In this document: in pieces, positions 7,528 to 16,800 of the stretch
Layout: the number at the start of each line of letters is the position of its first letter
Position numbering within the stretch: position 1 is the stretch's first letter
Origin: Methylolobus aquaticus
GTDB taxonomy: Bacteria; Pseudomonadota; Gammaproteobacteria; Methylococcales; Methylococcaceae
DNA: 64,000 bases
Assembly: GCA_004168015.1 (NCBI GenBank)
Contig: SEYW01000013.1
Location: 1-64,000 of the forward strand
Direction: 5' to 3'
Translations under genes and position numbers: made by a program
The notes under the pieces: generated by a model
What the model was told of the DNA's origin: nothing
Databases searched by the model: none
Seen by the model: only the letters and a program-made list of their open reading frames with translations

Positions 7528-10500
7528 ATGCTGGGACGCCTCATCGAATGGTCGGCGCGCAACGCATTGCTGGTGCTGCTGGCGACGGTTTTCCTGGTCG
7601 TCGCCGGTGTCTACGCCGTCCTGAAAACCCCGCTCGACGCCTTGCCCGACCTGTCGGACGTGCAGGTCATCGTCTACACCGACTACCCGGGCCAGGCCCC
7701 CCAAGTGGTGGAAGATCAGGTCACTTACCCATTGACCACGGCCATGCTGAGCGTGCCGCGCTCCAAGGTCGTGCGCGGGTTCTCGTTCTTCGGCGTCTCG
7801 TTCGTCTACGTGATTTTCGAGGACGGCACGGATGTCTACTGGGCACGCTCGCGGGTGCTGGAATATCTCACAACGCTCTACAGCCGCCTGCCCAAGGGCA
7901 TCACCCCGACACTCGGCCCGGATGCGACCGGAGTCGGCTGGGTGTTCCAGTACGCGGTGTTGGGCGTCCAGCAGTCGCTCGCGGAACTGCGGACCCTGCA
8001 GGACTGGTTCATCCGCTACCAGCTCACCAAGGCCCACGGCGTGGCGGAAGTGGCCAGCGTCGGCGGCTTTGTCCAGCAGTATCAGGTGATCGTCGATCCC
8101 AACAAGCTCCGGGCCTTTGGTATCCCGTTGTCGGCCGTCGGCCGGGTGATCGCCGACAGCAACCGGGATGTCGGCGGGCGCGTCGTCGAGATGACCGAAA
8201 CCGAATACATGGTGCGCGGGATGGGTTATCTGCGCGGCAATCAGGACATCGAAGATCTGGTGGTGAAGGCCGAGGGTGGGACACCCATCCTCGTTCGCGA
8301 TGTTGCCCGTGTGGAACTGGGACCGGACGAGCGCCGCGGCGTCACCGAACTGAACGGCGAGGGTGAGGTGGTCTCGGGCGTGACCATCGCCCGCTACGGC
8401 CAGAATGCGCTGGCGGTGATCGAAAACGTCAAGACCAAGCTTCGCGACATCACTCCAGGCCTGCCGGCGGGCGTTTCCATCGTACCCGTCTACGACCGCT
8501 CGGTGCTGATCCTCAGGGCGATCCGCAACCTGCGCGACAAGCTGATCGAGGAGAGTCTGGTGGTCGCGCTGGTGTGCGTGGTGTTTCTCCACCACGTGCG
8601 CAGTGCCTTGGTGGCCATCGTCATGCTGCCGGTAGGGGTGCTGATCGCCTTCATCGTCATGCACGGGCTCGGCATCAATTCCAACATCATGAGCCTGGGC
8701 GGCATCGCCATCGCCATCGGCGCGATGGTGGACGCCGCCATCGTGATGATCGAGAACGCCCACAAGCATTTGGAGCGGGCCGAACCCGGGGACGATCGAC
8801 GGGTGCTGATGATCCGCGCCGCTCGGGAGGTCGGTCCCGCCTTGTTCCTGAGCTTGCTGGTGATCACCGTCTCCTTCCTGCCGGTGTTCGTGCTAGAAGA
8901 ACAGGAAGGCCGGCTGTTCAAGCCCCTGGCCTACACCAAGACCTTCGCGATGGCGGGGGCCGCGCTGCTGTCGGTGACGCTGGTGCCGGTGCTGATGCGG
9001 CTGTTCATTCGCGGACGTATCGTGCCGGAGCGCCGCAATCCGCTGAATCGCGCATTGATCTGGTTGTATCGCCCGATCATCGAAGGGGTGCTCCGCTGGC
9101 GGAAACTGACCATTGCCGTCGCCCTGGTCGTTCTGGCGGCAACCGTGTATCCGGCCTCAAAGCTGGGCAGCGAATTCATGCCCACGCTCAACGAAGGCAC
9201 GCTGCTGTTCATGCCGATGAGCCTGCCTGGGCTGTCCGTCACCAAGGCGGCGGAGATCATGCAGACCCACAACCGCATCCTCAAGACCTTCCCCGAAGTG
9301 GAGTCGGTATTCGGCAAGGCCGGCCGCGCCCAGACCGCTACCGACCCGGCGCCACTGGAGATGTTCGAGACGGTGGTCAATCTGAAACCGGAAGAAGAGT
9401 GGCGGCCCGGCATGACGACCGAGAAACTGATCGCCGAAATGGACCGTACGACCCAGATGCCGGGCGTCACCATCGCCTGGACCATGCCGATCAAGAACCG
9501 CATCGACATGCTGGCGACCGGTATCCGCACGCCCATCGGCATCAAGGTGTTCGGCAAGGACCTTGCCGAAATGGAAAGGCTCGCGACGCAGATCGAAACG
9601 GTGGTCAAGACCGTGCCGGGCACCACCAGTGCCTATGCGGAGCGCATCACTGGCGGCTACTACCTCACCATCCAGCCGGATCGAAAGCGCCTGGCCCGCT
9701 ACGGGCTCAGTGTCGGCGATGTCCAGACGGTGATCGCCGCCGCCCTGGGCGGCGAGACCGTGACCACGACCGTGGAAGGGCGGGAGCGCTTCAACGTTAT
9801 CGTGCGCTACCCCCGGGAATTGCGCGACTCGCCCGAAATGATCGCCGCCCAGGTCCTGGTGCCGACGCCGGCCGGTGCCATGATTCCGCTGGGACAACTG
9901 GCAACGGTGAGCCTCGGCACCGGCGTGCCGGCCATCCGCACCGAGAACGCGTTGCTGTCCGCCTACATCTTCGTGGACATCCGCGGACGGGACCTCGGCG
10001 GCTACGTCGCCGAGGCACAACGGGCGGTTCTGGATCAGGTGAAATTCCCGCCCGGTTATTACGTCACCTGGAGCGGTCAATTCGAATTTCTGGAGCGCGC
10101 CAAGGCCAGGCTGGCCCTCGCCATCCCGATGACGCTGTTCCTCATCTTCCTGCTGCTCTATCTGAATTTCAGAAGGCTCACCGAAACGCTCATCGTCATG
10201 CTGTCCTTACCCTTCTCTCTGGTCGGCGGCGTGTGGCTCATGTATGCGCTGGGCTACAACCTCAGCGTGGCAGTGGCGGTTGGGTTCATCGCCTTGGCCG
10301 GCGTGGCGGCCGAAACCGGCGTGGTCATGCTGATTTATCTGGATCAGGCGCTGGAGCGGATCAAGTCACGGAGAGCGGCGGAAGACCGGCAACTCGACAT
10401 CGCCGACCTCTACGCGGCCATCCGGGAGGGCGCGGTGGAACGGGTCCGGCCCAAACTGATGACGGTGGTCGCCATCACCGCGGGCTTGCTGCCCATCCTC

Positions 10501-10665
10501 TGGGGCACGGGCACCGGTTCCGAGGTCATGCGCCGTATCGCCGCGCCGATGGTCGGCGGCATGGCGTCTTCGACACTGCTGACCCTGATCGTCATTCCGG
10601 CGATTTATGCGCTGGTGAAGGCTTTTCCCATTCAGAAAGCCGCCGAACGAGCGGCAAGGAGGTGA
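7528..10665 (+). CDS. cusA: CusA/CzcA-family heavy-metal RND pump (copper/silver type)
   Basis: This 1045-residue inner-membrane proton antiporter begins MLGRLIEWSARNALLVLLAT, typical of CusA. Twelve membrane segments and two large periplasmic loops are apparent. The TM4 motif GAMVDAAIVMIENAHK, with proton-relay Asp402, is the monovalent-metal signature rather than DFGxxVDGA of zinc pumps. The blocks ATDPAPLEMFETVVNLKPEEEWRPGM and NRIDMLATGI also match CusA. ATG 7528 lies 1 bp after the adaptor stop; an upstream in-frame start would overlap the adaptor and is not needed. Together with the channel and adaptor it forms a tripartite Cu/Ag exporter. Confidence 0.95.
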   Translation: MLGRLIEWSARNALLVLLATVFLVVAGVYAVLKTPLDALPDLSDVQVIVYTDYPGQAPQVVEDQVTYPLTTAMLSVPRSKVVRGFSFFGVSFVYVIFEDGTDVYWARSRVLEYLTTLYSRLPKGITPTLGPDATGVGWVFQYAVLGVQQSLAELRTLQDWFIRYQLTKAHGVAEVASVGGFVQQYQVIVDPNKLRAFGIPLSAVGRVIADSNRDVGGRVVEMTETEYMVRGMGYLRGNQDIEDLVVKAEGGTPILVRDVARVELGPDERRGVTELNGEGEVVSGVTIARYGQNALAVIENVKTKLRDITPGLPAGVSIVPVYDRSVLILRAIRNLRDKLIEESLVVALVCVVFLHHVRSALVAIVMLPVGVLIAFIVMHGLGINSNIMSLGGIAIAIGAMVDAAIVMIENAHKHLERAEPGDDRRVLMIRAAREVGPALFLSLLVITVSFLPVFVLEEQEGRLFKPLAYTKTFAMAGAALLSVTLVPVLMRLFIRGRIVPERRNPLNRALIWLYRPIIEGVLRWRKLTIAVALVVLAATVYPASKLGSEFMPTLNEGTLLFMPMSLPGLSVTKAAEIMQTHNRILKTFPEVESVFGKAGRAQTATDPAPLEMFETVVNLKPEEEWRPGMTTEKLIAEMDRTTQMPGVTIAWTMPIKNRIDMLATGIRTPIGIKVFGKDLAEMERLATQIETVVKTVPGTTSAYAERITGGYYLTIQPDRKRLARYGLSVGDVQTVIAAALGGETVTTTVEGRERFNVIVRYPRELRDSPEMIAAQVLVPTPAGAMIPLGQLATVSLGTGVPAIRTENALLSAYIFVDIRGRDLGGYVAEAQRAVLDQVKFPPGYYVTWSGQFEFLERAKARLALAIPMTLFLIFLLLYLNFRRLTETLIVMLSLPFSLVGGVWLMYALGYNLSVAVAVGFIALAGVAAETGVVMLIYLDQALERIKSRRAAEDRQLDIADLYAAIREGAVERVRPKLMTVVAITAGLLPILWGTGTGSEVMRRIAAPMVGGMASSTLLTLIVIPAIYALVKAFPIQKAAERAARR

Positions 10666-10726
10666 AATTTCGACAGTCCTTACTGGTTATACCGTGTTGA
10701 TGTTCCATGGCTTAAGGAGAAATCAC

Positions 10727-11086
10727 ATGAAAAGAAAATCCCTGGTGGCAACCTTCGTTATCCTCGGCCTGTTAGCTGCATGTGTTCAAGAAATCTCGCA
10801 TCCGACACACCCGATTGACATTTCCCTTCAGAACGCCAAAACCAAGGAAGATCATGAGGCGTTGGCTGAGCACTACGAGCAAACAGCCACTGAAATGAGA
10901 CAGAAAGCGGATGAGCACAAGAAGATCCTCAAAGACTTCCTGGAGCATAAATACTTGTATGCGAAGCTGGCTGTGACTGGATTCCAAGGGCATTGTGTCA
11001 AATTGATCAGGCTTTATGATGAAGCGGAGGACAGCAACCTGGAAATGGCGAAACTACACCGTAAGATGGCCGAGGAAACCAACTAA
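10727..11086 (+). CDS. Small lipoprotein after cusA, unknown function
   Basis: This 119-residue protein has a lipobox LLAAC (Cys19) and a mature part that is mostly helical, polar and His-containing (HPTHPID, EALAEHYEQTATEMRQKADEHKKILKDFLEHK). It starts at ATG 10727 after a strong AAGGAGA. Codon usage and composition are visibly more AT-rich than in the flanking pump genes, suggesting separate acquisition. Similar small helical lipoproteins occur beside metal-efflux operons, but I do not recognise the family. A periplasmic metal-binding or stress role is a guess from context. Confidence 0.75.
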   Translation: MKRKSLVATFVILGLLAACVQEISHPTHPIDISLQNAKTKEDHEALAEHYEQTATEMRQKADEHKKILKDFLEHKYLYAKLAVTGFQGHCVKLIRLYDEAEDSNLEMAKLHRKMAEETN

Positions 11087-11091
11087 TCTAA

Positions 11092-11145
11092 ATTCCCTAG
11101 AGGGAATCGCGGCGGATGCAAGGTAGCAGCAGCGCGCGATTCCCT
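11092..11145. terminator. Hairpin with three copies of ATTCCCT/AGGGAAT
   Basis: ATTCCCT (11092-11098) pairs with AGGGAAT (11101-11107) in a tight palindrome. AGGGAATCGCG (11101-11111) can instead pair with CGCGATTCCCT (11135-11145), which is followed by TTCTT. The two structures are mutually exclusive. It lies just after the lipoprotein stop and is best read as a terminator for the cus-like operon. Confidence 0.5.
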
Positions 11146-11244
11146 TTCTTGACATCCAAAGTCGCTGTTTGATCGGCGCGGTCATAAGAACTCATTGGCG
11201 TCCCACGACCGCGACGTGAAGGCACAGCCCCGCCAGCCTTGATG

Positions 11245-11646
11245 TTACTGCGCGGCGAGTTCGGGATTCTGAATGCCGACGCGGCAACGTCCCCCAACCC
11301 GCAACTGTCTGCGGTTTTCGAAACGCCCAAGATCCGCAGCAAACACGCCAGCCGGGTCTGGCAGTGCACACATCATGTCGCATAGATGCCGCAGATAGCC
11401 GGCGCCGGCACCGGTGACCAAACGGTGATAAACCCAACGGCCCTCCTTCGCGGCCGACAACAAACCCGACTGGCGCAGAATTTTTAGATGACGCGACAAC
11501 TTGTACGGCGGTTCCAGTAGGCTGTCCACCAACTCGCACAGACACGCTTCATCGCCTGTCGCCGCCAGTAGGCGGACGGCCCGGATGCGCGTGGGATCGG
11601 CCAAAGCTTGAAACAGATGTTCGGCGTGCAGATTGACTAGGTGCAC
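11245..11646 (-). CDS. ArsR/SmtB-family metal-responsive repressor
   Basis: This roughly 133-residue winged-helix regulator has the family core HAEHLFQALADPTRIRAVRLLA, the recognition-helix region LEPPYKLSRHLKILRQSGLLSAAKEGRWVYHRL, and ACLCELV. The CxC (Cys35, Cys37) corresponds to the ArsR-type thiol sensor in helix alpha3. A TTG at 11664 is also in frame. GTG 11646 is preferred because the inverted repeat at 11649-11664 then lies directly upstream as an operator. It is divergent from the second metal operon and next to the cus-like operon, so it probably represses one or both. Confidence 0.9.
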   Translation of the reverse strand: MHLVNLHAEHLFQALADPTRIRAVRLLAATGDEACLCELVDSLLEPPYKLSRHLKILRQSGLLSAAKEGRWVYHRLVTGAGAGYLRHLCDMMCALPDPAGVFAADLGRFENRRQLRVGGRCRVGIQNPELAAQ

Positions 11647-11648
11647 GG

Positions 11649-11664
11649 TTGCATTATCATGCAA
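11649..11664. promoter_or_regulatory. Inverted repeat at arsR start, putative autoregulatory operator
   Basis: TTGCAT-N4-ATGCAA is a perfect 6-bp inverted repeat that abuts the probable GTG start of the ArsR gene. Operators of ArsR-family repressors commonly overlap their own promoter or leader. Binding is inferred from position and symmetry only. Confidence 0.4.
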
Positions 11665-11927
11665 ATGAGATGGTCGAAATCATACGCAAGAAGTTGGGTC
11701 TCTGACAACGCGGCAAGGCGCGTTGACTGCAAACCGGGAAATTGATTGGGGCCATCCACTGGCACGCCGGGAAGCAAAGCTCAGACAGATTTGTTGAACG
11801 ATCGTTAAATCGGGCGATGCCCGTGGTTGAATGGCAGCCACCACCGGTGAGCACGGAGGCTGGGCAGCGCTGATCTTTGGCGCCCTGTCTTAAATTATCT
11901 AAATCAATCAATTATCAGATTCGTCTT
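11665..11927. other. Divergent control region between arsR and second metal operon
   Basis: About 260 bp without a convincing gene. It contains a 10-bp palindrome AACGATCGTT (11797-11806) and an AT-rich stretch (about 11887-11920, with TTAAATTATCTAAATCAATC). The latter is the likely promoter of the genes starting at 11928. A short open frame on the minus strand here has no support. Confidence 0.4.
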
Positions 11928-12374
11928 GTGAACCGCCTCCGCCGCTCCGCAAAATGGGTCAGCCTATCGCTGCTGCTCGCGATGATCGGACATTTCACCT
12001 TCGATCACAGCGAAGCATCAGCGTTTGTACTTTGCTTCGGTGCGGATGGGCATGTGGCGGTAGAGCGTGCCGACCATGACCATCGTCCCTTCACCCCACG
12101 TAGTCTGGAGAAGCGTGTCGCCAGCGAGACAGCGCTGCCAAACGCTGATCGTCCTTGCGTCGATGTACCTGTAGCCAGCGACGATCATGGGCCGCATACG
12201 CCGTTCCCCGAGTTCGGCGAGCGCTGGAGTGACATGGATTGGGTTGCACTCATCGCCCTTTGTTTCATCCTGCTTCCTCCTACCCGAACGGCCTCGTCCG
12301 CTTTCCGCGTTTATGCGCCCCCTCTCTTCGACTCCCGGACGCTGCTCCGCCGCAGCATCGTGCTGCTGATCTAG
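11928..12374 (+). CDS. Hypothetical secreted/membrane-anchored protein of metal operon
   Basis: This roughly 148-residue protein has an N-terminal hydrophobic segment (WVSLSLLLAMIGHFTF), the sequence FVLCFGADGHVAVERADHDH, a His/Asp-rich middle, and a second hydrophobic stretch near the C-terminus (WVALIALCFILLPP). Start is taken as GTG 11928. Proteins with the motif CxGxDGHxAxE recur upstream of czcCBA-type operons and are presumably periplasmic, but the function is not established. The His/Asp content fits metal contact. It precedes the CzcB-like adaptor by about 105 bp. Confidence 0.6.
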   Translation: MNRLRRSAKWVSLSLLLAMIGHFTFDHSEASAFVLCFGADGHVAVERADHDHRPFTPRSLEKRVASETALPNADRPCVDVPVASDDHGPHTPFPEFGERWSDMDWVALIALCFILLPPTRTASSAFRVYAPPLFDSRTLLRRSIVLLI

Positions 12375-12479
12375 ATCTTCAACGCCTTCACACCCGCGAT
12401 CGGTGCGGGTCGTGCCGCTCCGTTCCGCGCCGCTTCCTGGGCTGCGGCGCAGCGTTTTCCGGCTATGGAGATTGTCCTC

Positions 12480-13769
12480 ATGTGTTCGCATCAATTTCTA
12501 AACAGGCACACCACCTGCCGGCTGCTATCACGCGCGACTCAAGGCGGGATCGTCTCTCGTCTTGGACGATGGCCCGCACACTTGCTCTGGTCCGCCTGCC
12601 TGGGGCTTATCCTGGCACTCTTCCTCTTCCCGGATGCGCTGTACGCTTCGCCGGAGTCATCCGAGGCGACCCACAAACACGAACCGGGGCACCAGGAGGA
12701 ACACGTCGTTCGACTGAGCGCCGAGCAGTTGGCCCAAAGCGGCATCCGGGTTGCAACGGCAGGTCCAGGTCAGCTCGTAGCAAATCTCGATCTGCCCGGA
12801 CAAGTGATGATCAACACCAACCGCCTCGTTCGGGTGGTGCCCCGCGTGGCCGGGGTGGTGCGTGAGGTCCGAAAAAGCCTGGGGGACCGCGTCAAGGCCG
12901 GCGAGATCATGGCGGTCATCGACAGCCGCGAATTGGCCGAAGCGCGCGCGGCTTATCTGGCGGCGCACGAGCGGGCGAAGCTGGCCGCAGCCACTTTCGA
13001 ACGAAAGGAAACCTTGTGGAAGGAGGAGATCACCTCCAAGCAACTTTATCAGGAAGCCAAACAAGCCTTGGCGGTCTCCCAAGTCGAAGAACATACGGCA
13101 GAACAGAAACTCCTGGCGATGGGAATCTCGCTGCAAGCGCTGCAGGAGCTGACCCGTCATTCCCTTGAATTTCTGCATCCAAACGAATCGCTGGGACGCT
13201 ACGAAATCGCCGCACCGTTCGCCGGCGCTATCCTGGAACGACAAATTACCTTGGGCGAGGCCGTTGAGCCCAATGCTGCCATTTTCCTGCTTGGGGATCT
13301 GAAAACAGTGTGGGTCGATTTGAACGTCTACCCCAAGGATCTTCCGCGGGTGCGAGTCGGACAAACGGTCACCATCCGCGGCAGCGAGGGCCTCTCGGCC
13401 CAAGGGAAAATCATTCATGTTCAGCCGTTGGTCAGCGAAGAGACGCGCCGGACCTTCGCGCGGGTGGAACTGGACAACCGGGATGGCCGCTGGCAACCCG
13501 GCCTGTTCGTCACCAGCCAGGTGCACTCCGGCGCCATCGCAGTCCCCATCAGGATCGCCCGTTCCGCGCTGCAGAGCATCAAGGGTGAAACCGTGGTGTT
13601 CGTGCAGGACGACGAAGGCTTCGAACCGCGACCAGTAACCGTTGGCCGCGGCGACGAAAGCCAGGTGGAGATCACCGCCGGACTCAAGCCTGGCGAGCGC
13701 TACGTCGAGACCGGAAGCTTCATCCTCAAGGCCGAATTGGAGAAGGGCGTGGCCGAACATGAGCACTGA
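12480..13769 (+). CDS. RND efflux periplasmic adaptor (CzcB type)
   Basis: This roughly 429-residue membrane-fusion protein has a membrane anchor (about 30-55) and a short His-containing stretch (THKHEPGHQEEH). A barrel-sandwich/hairpin region follows (PRVAGVVREVRKSLGDRVKAGEIMAVIDSRELAEARAAY), then beta-barrel and membrane-proximal domains ending KAELEKGVAEHEH. GGAG sits 9 bp before ATG 12480; ATG 12465 is an alternative start. It should connect the CzcA-type pump encoded downstream to an outer-membrane channel. No channel gene is present in this operon. Confidence 0.9.
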   Translation: MCSHQFLNRHTTCRLLSRATQGGIVSRLGRWPAHLLWSACLGLILALFLFPDALYASPESSEATHKHEPGHQEEHVVRLSAEQLAQSGIRVATAGPGQLVANLDLPGQVMINTNRLVRVVPRVAGVVREVRKSLGDRVKAGEIMAVIDSRELAEARAAYLAAHERAKLAAATFERKETLWKEEITSKQLYQEAKQALAVSQVEEHTAEQKLLAMGISLQALQELTRHSLEFLHPNESLGRYEIAAPFAGAILERQITLGEAVEPNAAIFLLGDLKTVWVDLNVYPKDLPRVRVGQTVTIRGSEGLSAQGKIIHVQPLVSEETRRTFARVELDNRDGRWQPGLFVTSQVHSGAIAVPIRIARSALQSIKGETVVFVQDDEGFEPRPVTVGRGDESQVEITAGLKPGERYVETGSFILKAELEKGVAEHEH

Positions 13770-13810
13770 ATCGGGGTTCTTCGATCCGCACGCGGCCAAG
13801 GATTCACGCC

Positions 13811-16800
13811 ATGCTTGAAGGCATTCTGGAGTTTTCCATTCGGCACCGTGTGATGGTGGTGCTGTTGACTTCGGCTGTGGCGGTATGGGGTGGCGCGTCG
13901 CTGCTGCAGTTGCCCATCGACGCCGTGCCCGACATCACCAACCAACAGGTGCAGATCAATACTCTGGCGCCTGGCCTCGCGCCGACGGACATCGAAAAAC
14001 AGGTCACCTTTCCCATCGAGACCGCCCTGGCGGGCATTAAGGGACTCGATTACACCCGTTCGCTGTCGCGCAACGGCTTTTCCCAGGTGACGTCGGTCTT
14101 TCACGACGATGTGGACATCTATTTCGCCCGCCAGCAGGTGAACGAACGCCTGCTCGAAGCGCGCGATAGTCTGCCGCCCGGCGCCGAACCGAAGATGGGG
14201 CCTATCGCCACCGGCCTCGGCGAAATTTACATGTGGACGGTGGCATACGCTCACCCCAGCGGTTCGGGCGCATCACCCACCGACGGCACACCGGGGTGGC
14301 AAAGCGACGGTTATCTGACCCCCGAAGGCCAGTTGCTGCGGCAAGCCTTCGAGCAAGCGGCTTACTTGCGCACCGTCCAGGACTGGATCGTCCGCCCGCA
14401 GATCAAGAACGTGCCGGGCGTAGCTGGGGTGGACGCCATCGGCGGGTACGTGAAGCAATATCACGTGCAGCCGGATCCCTCCAAGCTGCTGGCCTATGGG
14501 TTGACTTTCCAAGACCTTATTGCCGCTTTGGAACGCAACAACGCCAATGTCGGGGCCGGCTACATCGAAACCCAGGGCGAAGCACTCCAGGTCCGCTCGG
14601 ATGGCCGCATCGCGAATGTCGGCCAGATCGCCGATATCGTCGTTGGCGCGCGCGGCGGAACTCCGATCTATGTCCGCGATGTGGCCGAGGTTGGGATCGG
14701 CAAGGAACTGCGAACGGGCGCCGCTTCCGAAAACGGCGAGGAAGTCGTCGTCGGCACGGCGCTCATGCGCATCGGCGAAAACAGCCGCGCGGTGGCGGCG
14801 GCGGTGGATGCCAAACTGAAGGCGATCGGTAAGGCGCTACCGCCGGATGTTCGCATCCAGCCGGTCTTGAACCGCACTCTGCTGGTGGATGCCACCATCC
14901 GGACGGTGCGTGACAACCTGGTCGAAGGGGCCGCCCTGGTGATCGCCGTGCTGTTCTGGATCCTCGGCAATCTGCGCGCCGCCCTGATCACCGCCCTGGT
15001 CATTCCTCTCGCCATGTTGATGACGGCGACCGGCATGGTGCGCGGCGGTATCAGCGGCAACTTGATGAGCCTCGGCGCCTTGGACTTCGGCTTGATCGTG
15101 GATGCCGCGGTGATCATTGTCGAGAACTGCCTGCGGCATCTGAGCGAAGTGCAGCAGGCCAAGGGCCGGCCGCTGACGCTGGATGAGCGGCTGCTCGAAG
15201 TCAGGGTGGCCACCAAACAGGTGCGGCAGGCGTCCCTATTCGGCGAAGCGATCATCATCGTCGTCTACCTGCCGATCCTCAGCCTGACGGGAATCGAGGG
15301 CAAGATGTTCCACCCCATGGCGGCGACGGTGATCCTGGCGCTGCTCTCGGCTTTCGTGCTGTCCCTGACCTTCGTACCAGCCATGGTGGCCCTGGTATTC
15401 CGGGGCGACGTGAAGGAAAAGGACAACCGCTTCATGCACGCGGCCAAAGCCGCCTATACCCCCGTGTTGTCAGCGTGCCTGCAGCATCCTGGACGGGTCA
15501 TGGCGCTGGCGGTGCTTGCCTTCGTCGGAGCGCTCTGGCTGTTCACGCGCCTGGGCCAGGAATTTGTGCCGACCCTGGACGAAAAGAATCTCGCGATACA
15601 AGCCATACGCATCCCCAGCACCGGCCTCACCCAGTCCTTGGCCATGCAAATGCAGGTGGAAAAGGCGGTCGCCCACTTCCCGGAAGTCGCCTATGTGTTC
15701 GGCAAGACCGGCACCGCGGAAATGGCTACCGACCCCATGCCGCCCAATGCCTCCGATACGATCGTGATGCTCAAGGCGCAGGAGGAGTGGCCGGAGCCTG
15801 GCAAGCCCAAGGTGGAACTGATCGAGCGGTTGGAAAAGGAACTGGAACAATTGCCGGGCAATCAGTACGAGTTTACCCAGCCCATCCAGATGCGTTTCAA
15901 TGAATTGATCGCCGGCGTACGCAGCGATGTGGCGGTCAAGCTCTACGGCGACGACTTCGGCGTCATGCAGCCGCTGGCCCAGCGCATCGCGCGCGTGCTG
16001 CAGGGTGTGCCCGGCGCGGCGGACGTCAAGATCGAGCAGACCAGCGGCTTGCCGATTTTGAGCGTGATCATCGACCGCGCGGCCATCGCCCGCTACGGCC
16101 TGAGCATCACCGACGTGCAGGATGTTATCGCCGTCGCCGTGGGCGGGCGCAATGCCGGCTTGGTATTCGAGGGCGACCGCCGCTATGCCCTGGTGGTCCG
16201 TCTGCCGGAAAACCTACGTAGCGACGTGGCGGCACTCCGGCAACTTCCCATCCTGCTGCCGCAAGCTACGGCAGGCGCTCGGGGGCAACCACGCTTCCTG
16301 CCGTTGGGCGAAGTGGCGCGAATCGAGATTGCCGAAGGACCCAATCAGGTAAGCCGCGAAAACGGCAAACGCCGTATCGTGGTGCAGACGAACGTCCGAG
16401 GACGCGATCTCGGCTCGTTCGTGACCGAAGCGCGGCACCGCCTCGACGCAGACCTTCGCTTGCCTGCGGGTTACTGGCTGGATTGGGGCGGTCAGTTCGA
16501 GAATCTGGTGAAGGCCAAGGCGCGGCTGCAACTCGTGGTGCCGGTGTGCTTCTTCCTGATTTTTCTGCTGCTGTTCAGCGCCTTCAATTCGGTCAAGCAC
16601 GCGCTGCTGATCTTCAGCGGCGTGCCGTTCGCGTTGATCGGCGGCGTGCTCTCCCTGTGGCTACGCGGGATGCCCTTCTCGATCACGGCAGCGGTGGGCT
16701 TCATCGCCCTCTCCGGGGTCGCGGTACTCAACGGCCTGGTGCTGGTGAGTTTCATCGACCAGCTGCGCAAAGAGGGGCTGCCGCTGGAACAGGCGATCAC

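Noticed and set aside
8574..10700. Long open frame in another plus frame of cusA (708 codons) and a minus-strand frame at 7381-8769
   Set aside because: Arg/His/Gly-rich shadow translations of the CusA coding sequence without motifs.
11657..11911. 84-codon minus-strand frame upstream of arsR
   Set aside because: Overlaps the arsR start and the divergent control region, with no similarity or ribosome site.
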